Assembly: GCA_049510975.1 (NCBI GenBank)
Contig: JBEKYM010000002.1
Span: forward strand, 1 to 64,000
Length of the DNA stretch: 64,000 nucleotides
Source of the DNA: JAKACA01 sp049510975
Lineage (GTDB): Bacteria; Actinomycetota; Acidimicrobiia; Acidimicrobiales; Bog-793
Reading direction: 5' to 3'
The notes below the pieces were generated by a model, which saw nothing but the letters and a program-made list of their open reading frames with translations, searched no databases and was not told the DNA's origin. This document shows, in pieces, positions 42,807 to 50,881 of this stretch. The position numbers and the translations under genes are program-made. Within the stretch, counting starts at the first letter, position 1; each line of letters begins with the position of its first letter.

Positions 42807-45176
42807 TCAGGCGACGGTGAACACGTAGGCCGCTCCGGTGCCGGAGTTGTGGCCGGGGGCCCCGATCAACCGGGTCGTGCCGGACTCAGCGACCGCCGTG
42901 CCAAAACCGTCGAAGGCGGCGCCATCGGACGCGCTCAGCTCTGCCTCCTGCGGCCACGCCGTTCCCGTGCGATTGAAGACGTAAGCGGTGCCCGCTGACG
43001 ACGACGTGCCGTCGGCGCCCACGACGATGCTCGAGCCCGCCAGAGCTACTGAGGCGCCGAACTCGTCGCCAGGAGCCGCGTCACCGGCCACGAGCTCGGC
43101 CTGCTGGGACCAAACGTCACCGTTCTGCACGAACACGTAGGCGGTTCCGGCCGACGAGCTCTCGAGGTCGGCTCCGACGACGGCCGTCGATCCGGCGAGG
43201 GCGACCGAGTTGCCGAAGTCGCCGCCCGGTGTGCCGTCAGAGGCGGTCAGCTCGGCTTGCTGTGACCAGACCGACCCGGACCGGGCGAACACGTACGCGG
43301 CGCCCGTTCCGGAGTTGCTCCCGTACGCGCCGACCAGCAGCGTCTTTGAGGAGACTGCGACGCTGTAGCCGAAGTCCGCGCTGGGGGCGGCGTCACCGGC
43401 AACGAGGTCGGCCTGCTGTGACCACTTCCCATGGGCGAAGTCGAACACGTAGGCAGCGCCCGTGCTGGCGTCCTGCCCGAACGCCCCGACCGCAACCGTC
43501 GATCCGGAGATGGCCACCGAGTACCCGAAATAGTCAGCCGATGCCTGGTTGGAAGCCGTGAGCTCGGCCTGCTGGGTCCAAGTCGCCCCCGAACCGGTGA
43601 ACACGTAGGCGGCGCCTGCCGTCGAGCCTTCATCGGGTGCACCGACGACGATCTGCGAGCCAGTCATGGCTACCGAGCTCCCGAACGCCGCCCCGGCCGC
43701 GCCGGATGCGGTGAGCACCGCCTGCTCGGACCACTTCTTGCCCTTGCGAGTGAATACGTAGGCAGCACCGGACCCTGACAAGGCATCTGGTGCTCCGACG
43801 ACCGCGGTCGAACCGGAGACGGCCACCGACGTACCAAAACTGTCGCCCTGTTGACCACCGGTCGCCGTGAGCTCGGCGGGTTGCAGGGGGACGTCGAAGA
43901 CGTAGGCGGCGCCGGTGGCGGCGGCTTTGAGCGACGCGCCCACGAGAACGGTCTTGCCGGAGGCGGCGATGGCGTTGCCGAACTGGTCGTTGCTCGCCCC
44001 GTCGGAGGCGGCGATCTTCGCCTCCTCCGACCAGACTGACCCGGAGCGGCCGAACGCAAAAGCTTCCCCGACGTAGGAGTTGTCGCCGGGCGCCCCGATG
44101 AGCAGCGTCGTGCCGGACAGGGCTACGGCGATGCCGAAGTCGCGCCCGGGCGAGGGGTCGTCGGGGTTGTCGATCATGGCGGACTGCGACCAGATCGTTC
44201 CCGAGAGGCTGAAGACATACGCGGCACCGCCGTGAGAGGAGCCACCGGCGATCGCGCCGACGACGGCCGTCGTCCCGGCGACGGCGACGGCGGTCCCGAA
44301 CAGGTCATAGTTGGCGCCGTCCGACGCGGTGAGCTCGGCCTGCTGACTCCACGATGCGCCGGATGCCTGAAAGACGTAGGCCGCTCCCGAGCTCGTCGCC
44401 GCGCCGGGAGCACCGACGATGGCCGTCGAGCCCGACACCGATACCGACTGCCCGAAGTGATCTCCGCTGGCGGCGTCCGACGCCGTCAGCTCGGCCTGCT
44501 GCGACCATTTCGATCCGGAGCGGGTAAAGACGTAGGCGGCGCCGGCGTTGGACGTGCTCCCGCTCGCCCCGATCAGCGCCGTCGATCCCGAGATGGACAC
44601 CGAGGTCCCGAAGCCGTCATCGGCAGCCGCATCCGACGGCGTCAGTTCGGCCTGCTGGCTCCAGGTGGATCCGGAGCGCACGAACACATAAGCGGCGCCC
44701 GCATCTGAGGAGTTGCCCGGCGCTCCGACCAGCACCGCTGTCCCAGAAGCTGACACCGACGTTCCGAACTCGTCGCCCGTGGCGCCGTCGGAGGCAGTCA
44801 GCTCGGCTTGTTCGGACCACATCGTGCCCGACTGGGCGAACACATAGACGGCGCCGGCCTTGGACTCGTTGCCAGGCGACCCGATCACCGCGAGCGTTCC
44901 CACGAGGGCTACGGACTGCCCGAAGTCGTCGTTGGCGGCTCCGTCGGACGCCGTCAGTTTGGCTTGCTGAAGGTAGTGGGCGGCGGCTTTGTCACCGAGC
45001 ACGGCTCGCACGGCCGCCCGGAGTCCCGCCGGCGCGCCGAGACCGAGATTGTCGCCCTGAGGCGGCAGCGGTGAGGCCTTCGCCACGGCCGACGTCGCCA
45101 TGAGCATCCCTGCTGCCGCCACTGCGGCGCAGGCGCCGCGTCGTGCCAAACTCATCGAGGAGCCTCGCCGGTCCAT
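42807..45176 (-). CDS. Secreted protein of 14 FG-GAP-type repeats
   Basis: 789 residues. A signal peptide (about 8-35, MSLARRGACAAVAAAGMLMA) is followed from about 70 by 14 repeats of about 50 residues with the pattern ELTASDGA..D.FG.SVA.SGSTA.VGAP....GAAYVF...G..WSQQ. This is the integrin-alpha FG-GAP type that folds into seven-bladed propellers, so 14 units would fit two propellers. ATG 45176 has GGAGGG 7 nt upstream. Probably extracellular; ligand unknown. Convergent with the paralogue pair upstream. Confidence 0.85.
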   Translation of the reverse strand: MDRRGSSMSLARRGACAAVAAAGMLMATSAVAKASPLPPQGDNLGLGAPAGLRAAVRAVLGDKAAAHYLQQAKLTASDGAANDDFGQSVALVGTLAVIGSPGNESKAGAVYVFAQSGTMWSEQAELTASDGATGDEFGTSVSASGTAVLVGAPGNSSDAGAAYVFVRSGSTWSQQAELTPSDAAADDGFGTSVSISGSTALIGASGSTSNAGAAYVFTRSGSKWSQQAELTASDAASGDHFGQSVSVSGSTAIVGAPGAATSSGAAYVFQASGASWSQQAELTASDGANYDLFGTAVAVAGTTAVVGAIAGGSSHGGAAYVFSLSGTIWSQSAMIDNPDDPSPGRDFGIAVALSGTTLLIGAPGDNSYVGEAFAFGRSGSVWSEEAKIAASDGASNDQFGNAIAASGKTVLVGASLKAAATGAAYVFDVPLQPAELTATGGQQGDSFGTSVAVSGSTAVVGAPDALSGSGAAYVFTRKGKKWSEQAVLTASGAAGAAFGSSVAMTGSQIVVGAPDEGSTAGAAYVFTGSGATWTQQAELTASNQASADYFGYSVAISGSTVAVGAFGQDASTGAAYVFDFAHGKWSQQADLVAGDAAPSADFGYSVAVSSKTLLVGAYGSNSGTGAAYVFARSGSVWSQQAELTASDGTPGGDFGNSVALAGSTAVVGADLESSSAGTAYVFVQNGDVWSQQAELVAGDAAPGDEFGASVALAGSSIVVGADGTSSSAGTAYVFNRTGTAWPQEAELSASDGAAFDGFGTAVAESGTTRLIGAPGHNSGTGAAYVFTVA

Positions 45177-45416
45177 CTTCGACCCTCCCTGTTGGCGGTC
45201 ACGTCCTGCGACCGCGTGTTACCGAAACCCCCACGCCTGCAGACAGTTCGGCCACCACGGGAAGCTCCCGAGGGTCACAGCACAATCAGCCCGCCGGCCT
45301 GCGATCCCCTCTCCCACTAGTTTGCCACGCCCACAGAGCAGCGCCGTCATCGCCCCTTGCTTGCCGCCAGAAGCGGGCGGGCCCGAGCGCCTCGCCGTCC
45401 AATAAGGTCGCTCAGC

Positions 45417-46001
45417 GTGGAGTCCAACCCTGAGGGATTCGACGGAGAGCGCTACCAGGAGCGGCTCGACGCCATGGCCGATGCCGGGGCCGACCTGCAC
45501 GGCGAGGCGCGTTTCGTCATGGCGTACCTGCCCGAGAGCGTCCTCGACGCTGGATGCGGAACAGGACGGGTTGCACTCGAGCTTGCTCGTGCCGGCGTCT
45601 ATGTGATCGGAGTCGACCGCGACGCTTCGATGCTGGCAGTCGCCCACCGGCTCGCCGAGGAGCTCGTTGGCGACTTTCCTGCCGTCCGGATCGAGTTCGT
45701 CCGCTCAGATATCGCCGAGCTGGAGGTCGGTGGAACCTTCGACGTCGTCGTCATGGCCGGCAACGTGCCCTTGTTCACACCGGCCGGGACCGAAGCTTCT
45801 CTCGTCGCCGGCGCTGCCCGGCACGTCCGTCGCGGCGGTCTGCTGATCGCCGGCTTCCAGCTCGACGCCGGCTACTCTCTCGAGCTCTACGACCGCCACT
45901 GTGCGATCACCGGGATGGAGCTCGTGGACCGGTACGCCAGTTGGGATCGCCAAGTCTTCGCCGGCGGACAGTACGCCGTGTCGGTTCACCGTCGCCGCTG
46001 A
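45417..46001 (+). CDS. SAM-dependent methyltransferase (class I)
   Basis: 194 residues. Motif I is VLDAGCGTGRVALELARAG, followed by VIGVDRDASML and the FDVVVMAGNV region. The fold resembles small class I methyltransferases of unknown substrate. Start GTG 45417 (AAGG 9 nt upstream); a longer frame to 45357 is possible but less likely. Confidence 0.82.
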   Translation: MESNPEGFDGERYQERLDAMADAGADLHGEARFVMAYLPESVLDAGCGTGRVALELARAGVYVIGVDRDASMLAVAHRLAEELVGDFPAVRIEFVRSDIAELEVGGTFDVVVMAGNVPLFTPAGTEASLVAGAARHVRRGGLLIAGFQLDAGYSLELYDRHCAITGMELVDRYASWDRQVFAGGQYAVSVHRRR

Positions 46002-46043
46002 GGCTCAGGCTGTCTGCGGCGCAGCGCTCGGGCTCAGCCAGGC

Positions 46044-48062
46044 TCAGCCGGAACCCAGACCGAGGCGCTGCAGGTCCTGTTGCACGTCCGGCCAGACGTA
46101 GGAGCCCTCGAATTCGATGGGCGGCCCGTGCAGCGCTGCGGTGAAGTAGGCGATCACGATCTTCGTCCGCGTGCTCGACGGGACGATGGTGACGGCATCG
46201 ACGTCATAGGTGTGCAGGAAGATCTGGATGGCCTTGGCGGTGGCGGCGTTGTTCGCCGGAAGTCGGTTCGGGGCACCGTACAACCCCCAGAGCAGAACTT
46301 GCTCGGCTTCGAAGGGTGGGAGCAGGAGGGCGGCGCCACGAATCGGCTTCCCCGTCGGGCCAGCCACCGCACCACGAAAGGCGATGAGCTTGAAGCGCAT
46401 GCGGGCGGCTGACTGCCACAACAGGGCTTGGTCGTTCGGGCCGCCGTCGCCGATGGGCAGGGGGTAGGAAAGCACGACACTGCCCGTGCGCAACGGGGAG
46501 TTGGAAGCGGTGAACAACGGGGGGACGCTCGTCGCCGTGGAGGCGTACGGCAGCGCCGGCACCAAGGGCAGCAAGGCCACGGCGGCGATGGTGAGGCAGG
46601 CTCCCGATCGGCGCAGCGAGCTCGCCCTGGCGCGGTCGGCGACCGTCGAGCCCGTCGCGTGGGTCCGGGCGCGTCTGCTGCCGAGCCCGCCGAGCCCGGT
46701 GAAGATGCCCTCGCGGTAGAGGTGATCGAGCCCGACGGCAAGCACGACGGAGATCCCGAGGTACATGAGGAAGGAGTAGCGCAGGTCGAGAGCGCCGTTG
46801 ATGACCGGGAGCTTCAAGATGAGATCGAAGGGCAGCTTGACGCTGCCTTTCCCGCGCCCGAGCGTGACCACCCACCCGCCGGCGGCGAGCAAGGCGAACA
46901 CCTGAACGAGGCCGACGCGTCGGCAGCGGATCACGAGGAAGACGAGCAGCGCCAGCATCGTCACGCCGACGTACGTCGTGTGCTCGACGCCGTTGCGCTG
47001 CAGCAGGGCCATGCCCTTCGCCAGCCAGCCTCCGAACTTGAAGCGTTGCAGGGTCGTTGGATAGATCAGCGACCCCGGATACGAGTGGTACTGGTCGAGC
47101 TCGGAGACGGGATGCGGTGGGCCGGAGACGTGGTAGGGGCCCCGGAAGTAGATCCAGATCGGATACGCGGCGACAACGACCAGGCTGAGTCCCGTCGCAA
47201 CGACACCGCCGACGAGGTCGCGGATCCGTTCGCGAGCGGCGACGGGATGGCGGACGGCCATCACGACGAGGGCGCCGACGGCGCCGACGAGCCCGATCAC
47301 GAGGATCTCTGGCGAGATCAGCAACTGTGCAGCCGCAGCGACACCGAGGAGCGCGCCGTTGCGGACGACGTGACGGCGGCGAACGACGATCTCGTCGATC
47401 AGGGCCATCATGAGCGGTGGCAGCGGAACGAACGTCAGGAACAAGTGGGACTGGGACTGGCCCACCATGAAGGGAGAGAACTCGTAGAGGAGCCCTCCGA
47501 GGAACGCCGCCGGCCACCACGTCGTCCATCGCCGCAGGGCAAAGTACATCGAGATGCCCGACAAGGCGAAGGCGAGCCTCATCAGCAGGCTGAAGGACGA
47601 CAGGGCACCAAAGGCCAGCGTGAACGGGGCAAAGACAATCCCGAGCAACGGATCCGCCGTGTTGTTCATCAGGTTGACACCGTGCGGGTAGTCCGCCCAG
47701 TTCGTGTAGAAGGGGTTCAGCCCGTGCGAGAGCGCGTAGGCCGGCCAGGCGAGGAACCAGACCTGTGAGGAGATGTCGCCACAGGCGCACGGGGGCAAGG
47801 TGGCGCTCGTGGCCGGCGGGTGCACGCCGTAGACGAATGCCGCGAGGACGCAGTAGACGAGGACGCTGAAGGCGGCCGGCCCGTATCGCCGGCGAGACGG
47901 TTGTTCGGGTGCCGAAGCTTCGGCGGTCCCTTCGACGGGGCGATCGTCGCTCGGCTGCTGGTCCTCGGGAAGTTGCGAGCCGTCCGGTGATTCCGAGTCA
48001 GCCGACGCGGCGCCCTCGTCGGCGGTCACGCGTGCGTCGTCGTTCGAGGACCCGGCACTCAT
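46044..48062 (-). CDS. Large multi-spanning membrane protein, GT-C glycosyltransferase-like
   Basis: 672 residues. An acidic cytosolic tail (about 1-55, rich in Ser, Asp, Glu) leads into about 11-12 membrane helices (about 60-510) and then an extracytoplasmic C-terminal domain. The first loop has PPCACGDISSQVWFLAWPAYALSHG-like sequence and an Asn-Asp rich TNWADYPHGVNLMNN stretch, resembling the first loop of lipid-linked-sugar glycosyltransferases (GT-C). No family signature is certain, so the role in glycan or lipid modification is inference. Confidence 0.65.
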   Translation of the reverse strand: MSAGSSNDDARVTADEGAASADSESPDGSQLPEDQQPSDDRPVEGTAEASAPEQPSRRRYGPAAFSVLVYCVLAAFVYGVHPPATSATLPPCACGDISSQVWFLAWPAYALSHGLNPFYTNWADYPHGVNLMNNTADPLLGIVFAPFTLAFGALSSFSLLMRLAFALSGISMYFALRRWTTWWPAAFLGGLLYEFSPFMVGQSQSHLFLTFVPLPPLMMALIDEIVVRRRHVVRNGALLGVAAAAQLLISPEILVIGLVGAVGALVVMAVRHPVAARERIRDLVGGVVATGLSLVVVAAYPIWIYFRGPYHVSGPPHPVSELDQYHSYPGSLIYPTTLQRFKFGGWLAKGMALLQRNGVEHTTYVGVTMLALLVFLVIRCRRVGLVQVFALLAAGGWVVTLGRGKGSVKLPFDLILKLPVINGALDLRYSFLMYLGISVVLAVGLDHLYREGIFTGLGGLGSRRARTHATGSTVADRARASSLRRSGACLTIAAVALLPLVPALPYASTATSVPPLFTASNSPLRTGSVVLSYPLPIGDGGPNDQALLWQSAARMRFKLIAFRGAVAGPTGKPIRGAALLLPPFEAEQVLLWGLYGAPNRLPANNAATAKAIQIFLHTYDVDAVTIVPSSTRTKIVIAYFTAALHGPPIEFEGSYVWPDVQQDLQRLGLGSG

Positions 48063-48127
48063 TTTGGGGCACAGTACCAGGCGACCTTGCGCCGAGAAGG
48101 GTGCGGCGACCGGGCTTGCCGCCGATT

Positions 48128-48556
48128 TCAGCCGGGGGGTACGAGTGGCAGGAGCGAGTGCTTCGTCGTCCCCGCCGACTCGCTCTGCTCGGCGTTGCGC
48201 AACATGGCTGCGGCCGAAGTGAAGTACGCGAGCACCTCCGCCTCGTCGTTCGCGTCCAGCCCGGCCGTGCTCACCGCCTGGGTCATGTGAACGAGCCAGG
48301 CGTCGTGCTCGGCGCCTCCGATGACGAAGGGGGCATGCCGCATCCGCAGCCGCGGATGGCCGCGCTCCTCGTTGTAGATCGGCGGCCCGCCGAAGTACTG
48401 GCCGAGAAAGAGCGCCAGATGGCGACGCGGCGGGCCGAGGTCGTCGGGGTAGAGGGGGCGCAGAACAGGATCGGCCTCGACGCCACCATAGAAACGTTCG
48501 ACGAGCGCATCGAAGAACTCCTGACCGCCGACACGGTCGTACAGGCTCTCGTCCAT
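48128..48556 (-). CDS. glbO: Group II truncated haemoglobin (GlbO-type)
   Basis: 142 residues. It has the short-globin layout with the proximal histidine in LRMRHAPFVIG, the B10-type Tyr/Phe pair near FFDALVERFY, and Trp in DAWLVHM (the G8 tryptophan of group II). Group II globins bind oxygen or nitric oxide and are common in actinobacteria. ATG 48556. The gene is divergent from the copper monooxygenase-like gene by 90 nt. Confidence 0.9.
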   Translation of the reverse strand: MDESLYDRVGGQEFFDALVERFYGGVEADPVLRPLYPDDLGPPRRHLALFLGQYFGGPPIYNEERGHPRLRMRHAPFVIGGAEHDAWLVHMTQAVSTAGLDANDEAEVLAYFTSAAAMLRNAEQSESAGTTKHSLLPLVPPG

Positions 48557-48646
48557 GACCTCAGCCTAGGGAAGCAGGTGGTCCGCCTGGCTCGTTCACC
48601 GCAGGCGCAGGTGCCACCTGGAAACGCCCAAGAGAGGCAGTAGGGT

Positions 48647-49840
48647 ATGGCGATGGGGATTTCCAGGGTTTCGCGCCTGCTGGCAACCGGGACGTTGATT
48701 GCGGTGGGGACTGCAGGTGTGGCCTACGGACTGACTGCTCCGGCGTCGGTCGCCACGCGAGCCACGACACCCCCGGGAACCGTCGCCCGGGTGACCTCGG
48801 CACCGATCTACGACGGTCGGCGAGCCACCACCATCAACCTCCAAGGCTCGCGGCCCTACACCCCGCATGCCGCCAAGGGCTCCTACGACGACTACCACTG
48901 CACGCTCCTCAACCCTGAGGTCAAGAAGAACTCGTTCATCGTCGCCAGCCAGTTCTACCCAGAGAGCGTCGAGGTGCACCACTCGATCCTCTTCCTCGTG
49001 CCACCCAGTCTGGCTGGGGCGGCCGAGCGGGCGAACAAGGGCGGTAAGGGATGGTCGTGTTTCGGCGAGGCTCCCATCCCCGGGACCTCGAGCTTCCAGT
49101 TCGCCAGCACGCCGTGGCTGGCCGCCTGGGGGCCTGGTGCCCCCTGGACCATCGAACCGAAGGGCACCGGCATGCCGTTGCCGGCCGGCAGCCTCGTGAT
49201 CATGCAGATCCACTACAACCTGCTCCTCGGCGACAAGCCGGTGCAGAGCAAGATGACGTTGCTGACCGTGCCGGGCAGCACGCCGCTCAAGCCGCTCAGC
49301 CTCGTCGAGTACGCCGCACCACCGGACATTCCCTGCCCCGCTGGTGTGCATGGCACGCTCTGCAACCGGGCGGCGTCGCTCGCTTTCACGGGCCGGGAGT
49401 TCGGCCAGAGTGAGGTCGCCTTCGTCAACATCCTCGAGCAGATCTGTGGCCGCAACCCTGCAGATCCGCCCGGCGGAGACTCGACGACGTGTACGTATCC
49501 GGTCGGCCGCTACGGGAACATCGTTCGCATCGGCGCCCATATGCACCTGCTCGGGGTGTCACTGAAAGTCGTGCTCAACCCGGGCACTCCAGGGGCCGAG
49601 GTCTTGCTGAACGACACTCATTACGACTTCCACTATCAGCGCGCCTACAACATGGCCAAGCCCGTAGCCGTCACGCCGCAGGACAGGATCCAGGTGACCT
49701 GTACCTACAACCCGAGGCTCCGCCAAGAGATCCCGTACCTGCGCAACCTGCCGGCCCAGTACATCACCTGGGGGGACGGATCGGCCGACGAGATGTGCCT
49801 CGCCATCGTGGCGATGACGCCGGCCTCGCCGCCCGCTTAG
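48647..49840 (+). CDS. Secreted PHM-type copper monooxygenase-like protein
   Basis: 397 residues with an N-terminal signal or anchor helix (about 8-30). The body matches the type II copper-dependent monooxygenase (peptidylglycine hydroxylase/dopamine hydroxylase) layout. The CuH-site ligands are His111-His112 (VEVHHSILF) and His189 (MQIHYN); the CuM-site ligands are His298 and His300 (GAHMHLLG) and Met383 (DEMCLAI), all in the right order. Cysteines that could form disulfides are also present. The substrate is unknown. ATG 48647 or 48653. Nearby copper ATPase genes support a copper role. Confidence 0.78.
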   Translation: MAMGISRVSRLLATGTLIAVGTAGVAYGLTAPASVATRATTPPGTVARVTSAPIYDGRRATTINLQGSRPYTPHAAKGSYDDYHCTLLNPEVKKNSFIVASQFYPESVEVHHSILFLVPPSLAGAAERANKGGKGWSCFGEAPIPGTSSFQFASTPWLAAWGPGAPWTIEPKGTGMPLPAGSLVIMQIHYNLLLGDKPVQSKMTLLTVPGSTPLKPLSLVEYAAPPDIPCPAGVHGTLCNRAASLAFTGREFGQSEVAFVNILEQICGRNPADPPGGDSTTCTYPVGRYGNIVRIGAHMHLLGVSLKVVLNPGTPGAEVLLNDTHYDFHYQRAYNMAKPVAVTPQDRIQVTCTYNPRLRQEIPYLRNLPAQYITWGDGSADEMCLAIVAMTPASPPA

Positions 49841-49850
49841 GTCCTCCCGG

Positions 49851-50414
49851 TCAGTCCCCCGCCCAGCATCCGAGGATGAGGGCGGCAACGGTGTAGGCGA
49901 CGTCGGCCCGACTCGTCGGCGGATTGCCGAACTGTTTGGACAGCGGGGCGATGTCGACGAGCAGGACCTTCCAGTCCTTGCGGACGACCACCGAGCCGTC
50001 CGAAGTCGTGAAAGCTCCTTGTCCGAGATTCCCGAGCTTGCCGGTGTCACCCATCGACGTGCCGAGCGACGTGTAATAGCTGGTCGTCTGGGTCCAGCTC
50101 GACAGCTCCTGTACGGAGAGGACGAAGGCGCCGCTCGGGTACTCGTACCGACAGGTGTAGCGGTGGTCCCGCCACGTCGGCACCGAGACGTGGGCGGTAA
50201 CGCCCAGCACCCGCTGGATCTCCGCCTGAGCTTTGGCGGCACAGACCATCTTGGCGATCTCAGAGGGGTTCGCCCCGGCCGGCTGAGGAGCCTCGGTCGT
50301 GGCGGTGGCTTTGGCCGTCGTGGTCGGTGCCGACGTGCTCGCTCTCCCGCAGGCGGCTGCCAGGAACGACACCGCCAACAGCGTCGCGAGCACGGTCTTC
50401 AACGGTCGGCGCAC
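49851..50414 (-). CDS. Putative lipoprotein
   Basis: 187 residues. A lipobox LAAAC ends the signal (Cys22), then a Thr/Ala-rich linker (about 25-45) leads to a domain with two or three cysteines (for example MVCAAK, YTCRYEY, LGCWAGD), resembling DUF3558-type actinobacterial lipoproteins. GTG start 50414. Convergent with the PHM-like gene, 10 nt between stops. Confidence 0.7.
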   Translation of the reverse strand: MRRPLKTVLATLLAVSFLAAACGRASTSAPTTTAKATATTEAPQPAGANPSEIAKMVCAAKAQAEIQRVLGVTAHVSVPTWRDHRYTCRYEYPSGAFVLSVQELSSWTQTTSYYTSLGTSMGDTGKLGNLGQGAFTTSDGSVVVRKDWKVLLVDIAPLSKQFGNPPTSRADVAYTVAALILGCWAGD

Positions 50415-50523
50415 GCCCGGACCCTAGTGCGAAGCGTCGGCAGATCTGCGTCGACGCGACCCGCCGGCGGCATGCTCTGCGCGGGTGTTGCCGCCGACCG
50501 GCCGGCGCATGACCAGGCGAAAC

Positions 50524-50529
50524 TAATCT
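50524..50529 (+). promoter_or_regulatory. -10-like element of the copper ATPase operon
   Basis: TAATCT lies 7 nt before the ATG at 50537, so transcription would start at or next to the start codon. No ribosome-binding site is seen upstream. This suggests a leaderless mRNA, which is common in actinobacteria. No clear -35 was found. Confidence 0.35.
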
Positions 50530-50536
50530 GGTGCGT

Positions 50537-50881
50537 ATGACCGCAGCCGGCACTCACGACGCGAAGTGGGCTGCGCCCGCGGACCTCGAAGCTGCTGCTT
50601 CGAGCCCGGCATTGCTCACTGCGGTCCTCGAGTTGACCGGGATGCACTGCGCCTCCTGTGCCGCCCTGATCGAGAGTTCCCTCGGAGTACATCCCGGGGT
50701 CGAGAGCGTGAAGGTCGATCTCGAGCGCGCCCGGGCCACAATCGTCTTCGATTCAGGCGCCACTCATGTCGAAGAGATCTGCGGCGTGATCGCCGGGGCC
50801 GGATACGGAGCCTCGGTCGGCGATGTCTCGGCGGGAGTCGATTCAGCCGACGCCGGCTCGGCGGGCGAACCAGCAACCTGA
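50537..50881 (+). CDS. CopZ-like heavy-metal-associated domain protein
   Basis: 114 residues from ATG 50537 (GTG 50531 is an alternative). A ferredoxin-like HMA domain with the metal site GMHCASC (about residues 35-41) occupies 30-95; the tail is Ala/Ser/Gly-rich. Such proteins carry Cu(I) to P-type ATPases. The stop overlaps the ATPase start by one base (TGATG). The mRNA may be leaderless. Confidence 0.85.
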   Translation: MTAAGTHDAKWAAPADLEAAASSPALLTAVLELTGMHCASCAALIESSLGVHPGVESVKVDLERARATIVFDSGATHVEEICGVIAGAGYGASVGDVSAGVDSADAGSAGEPAT

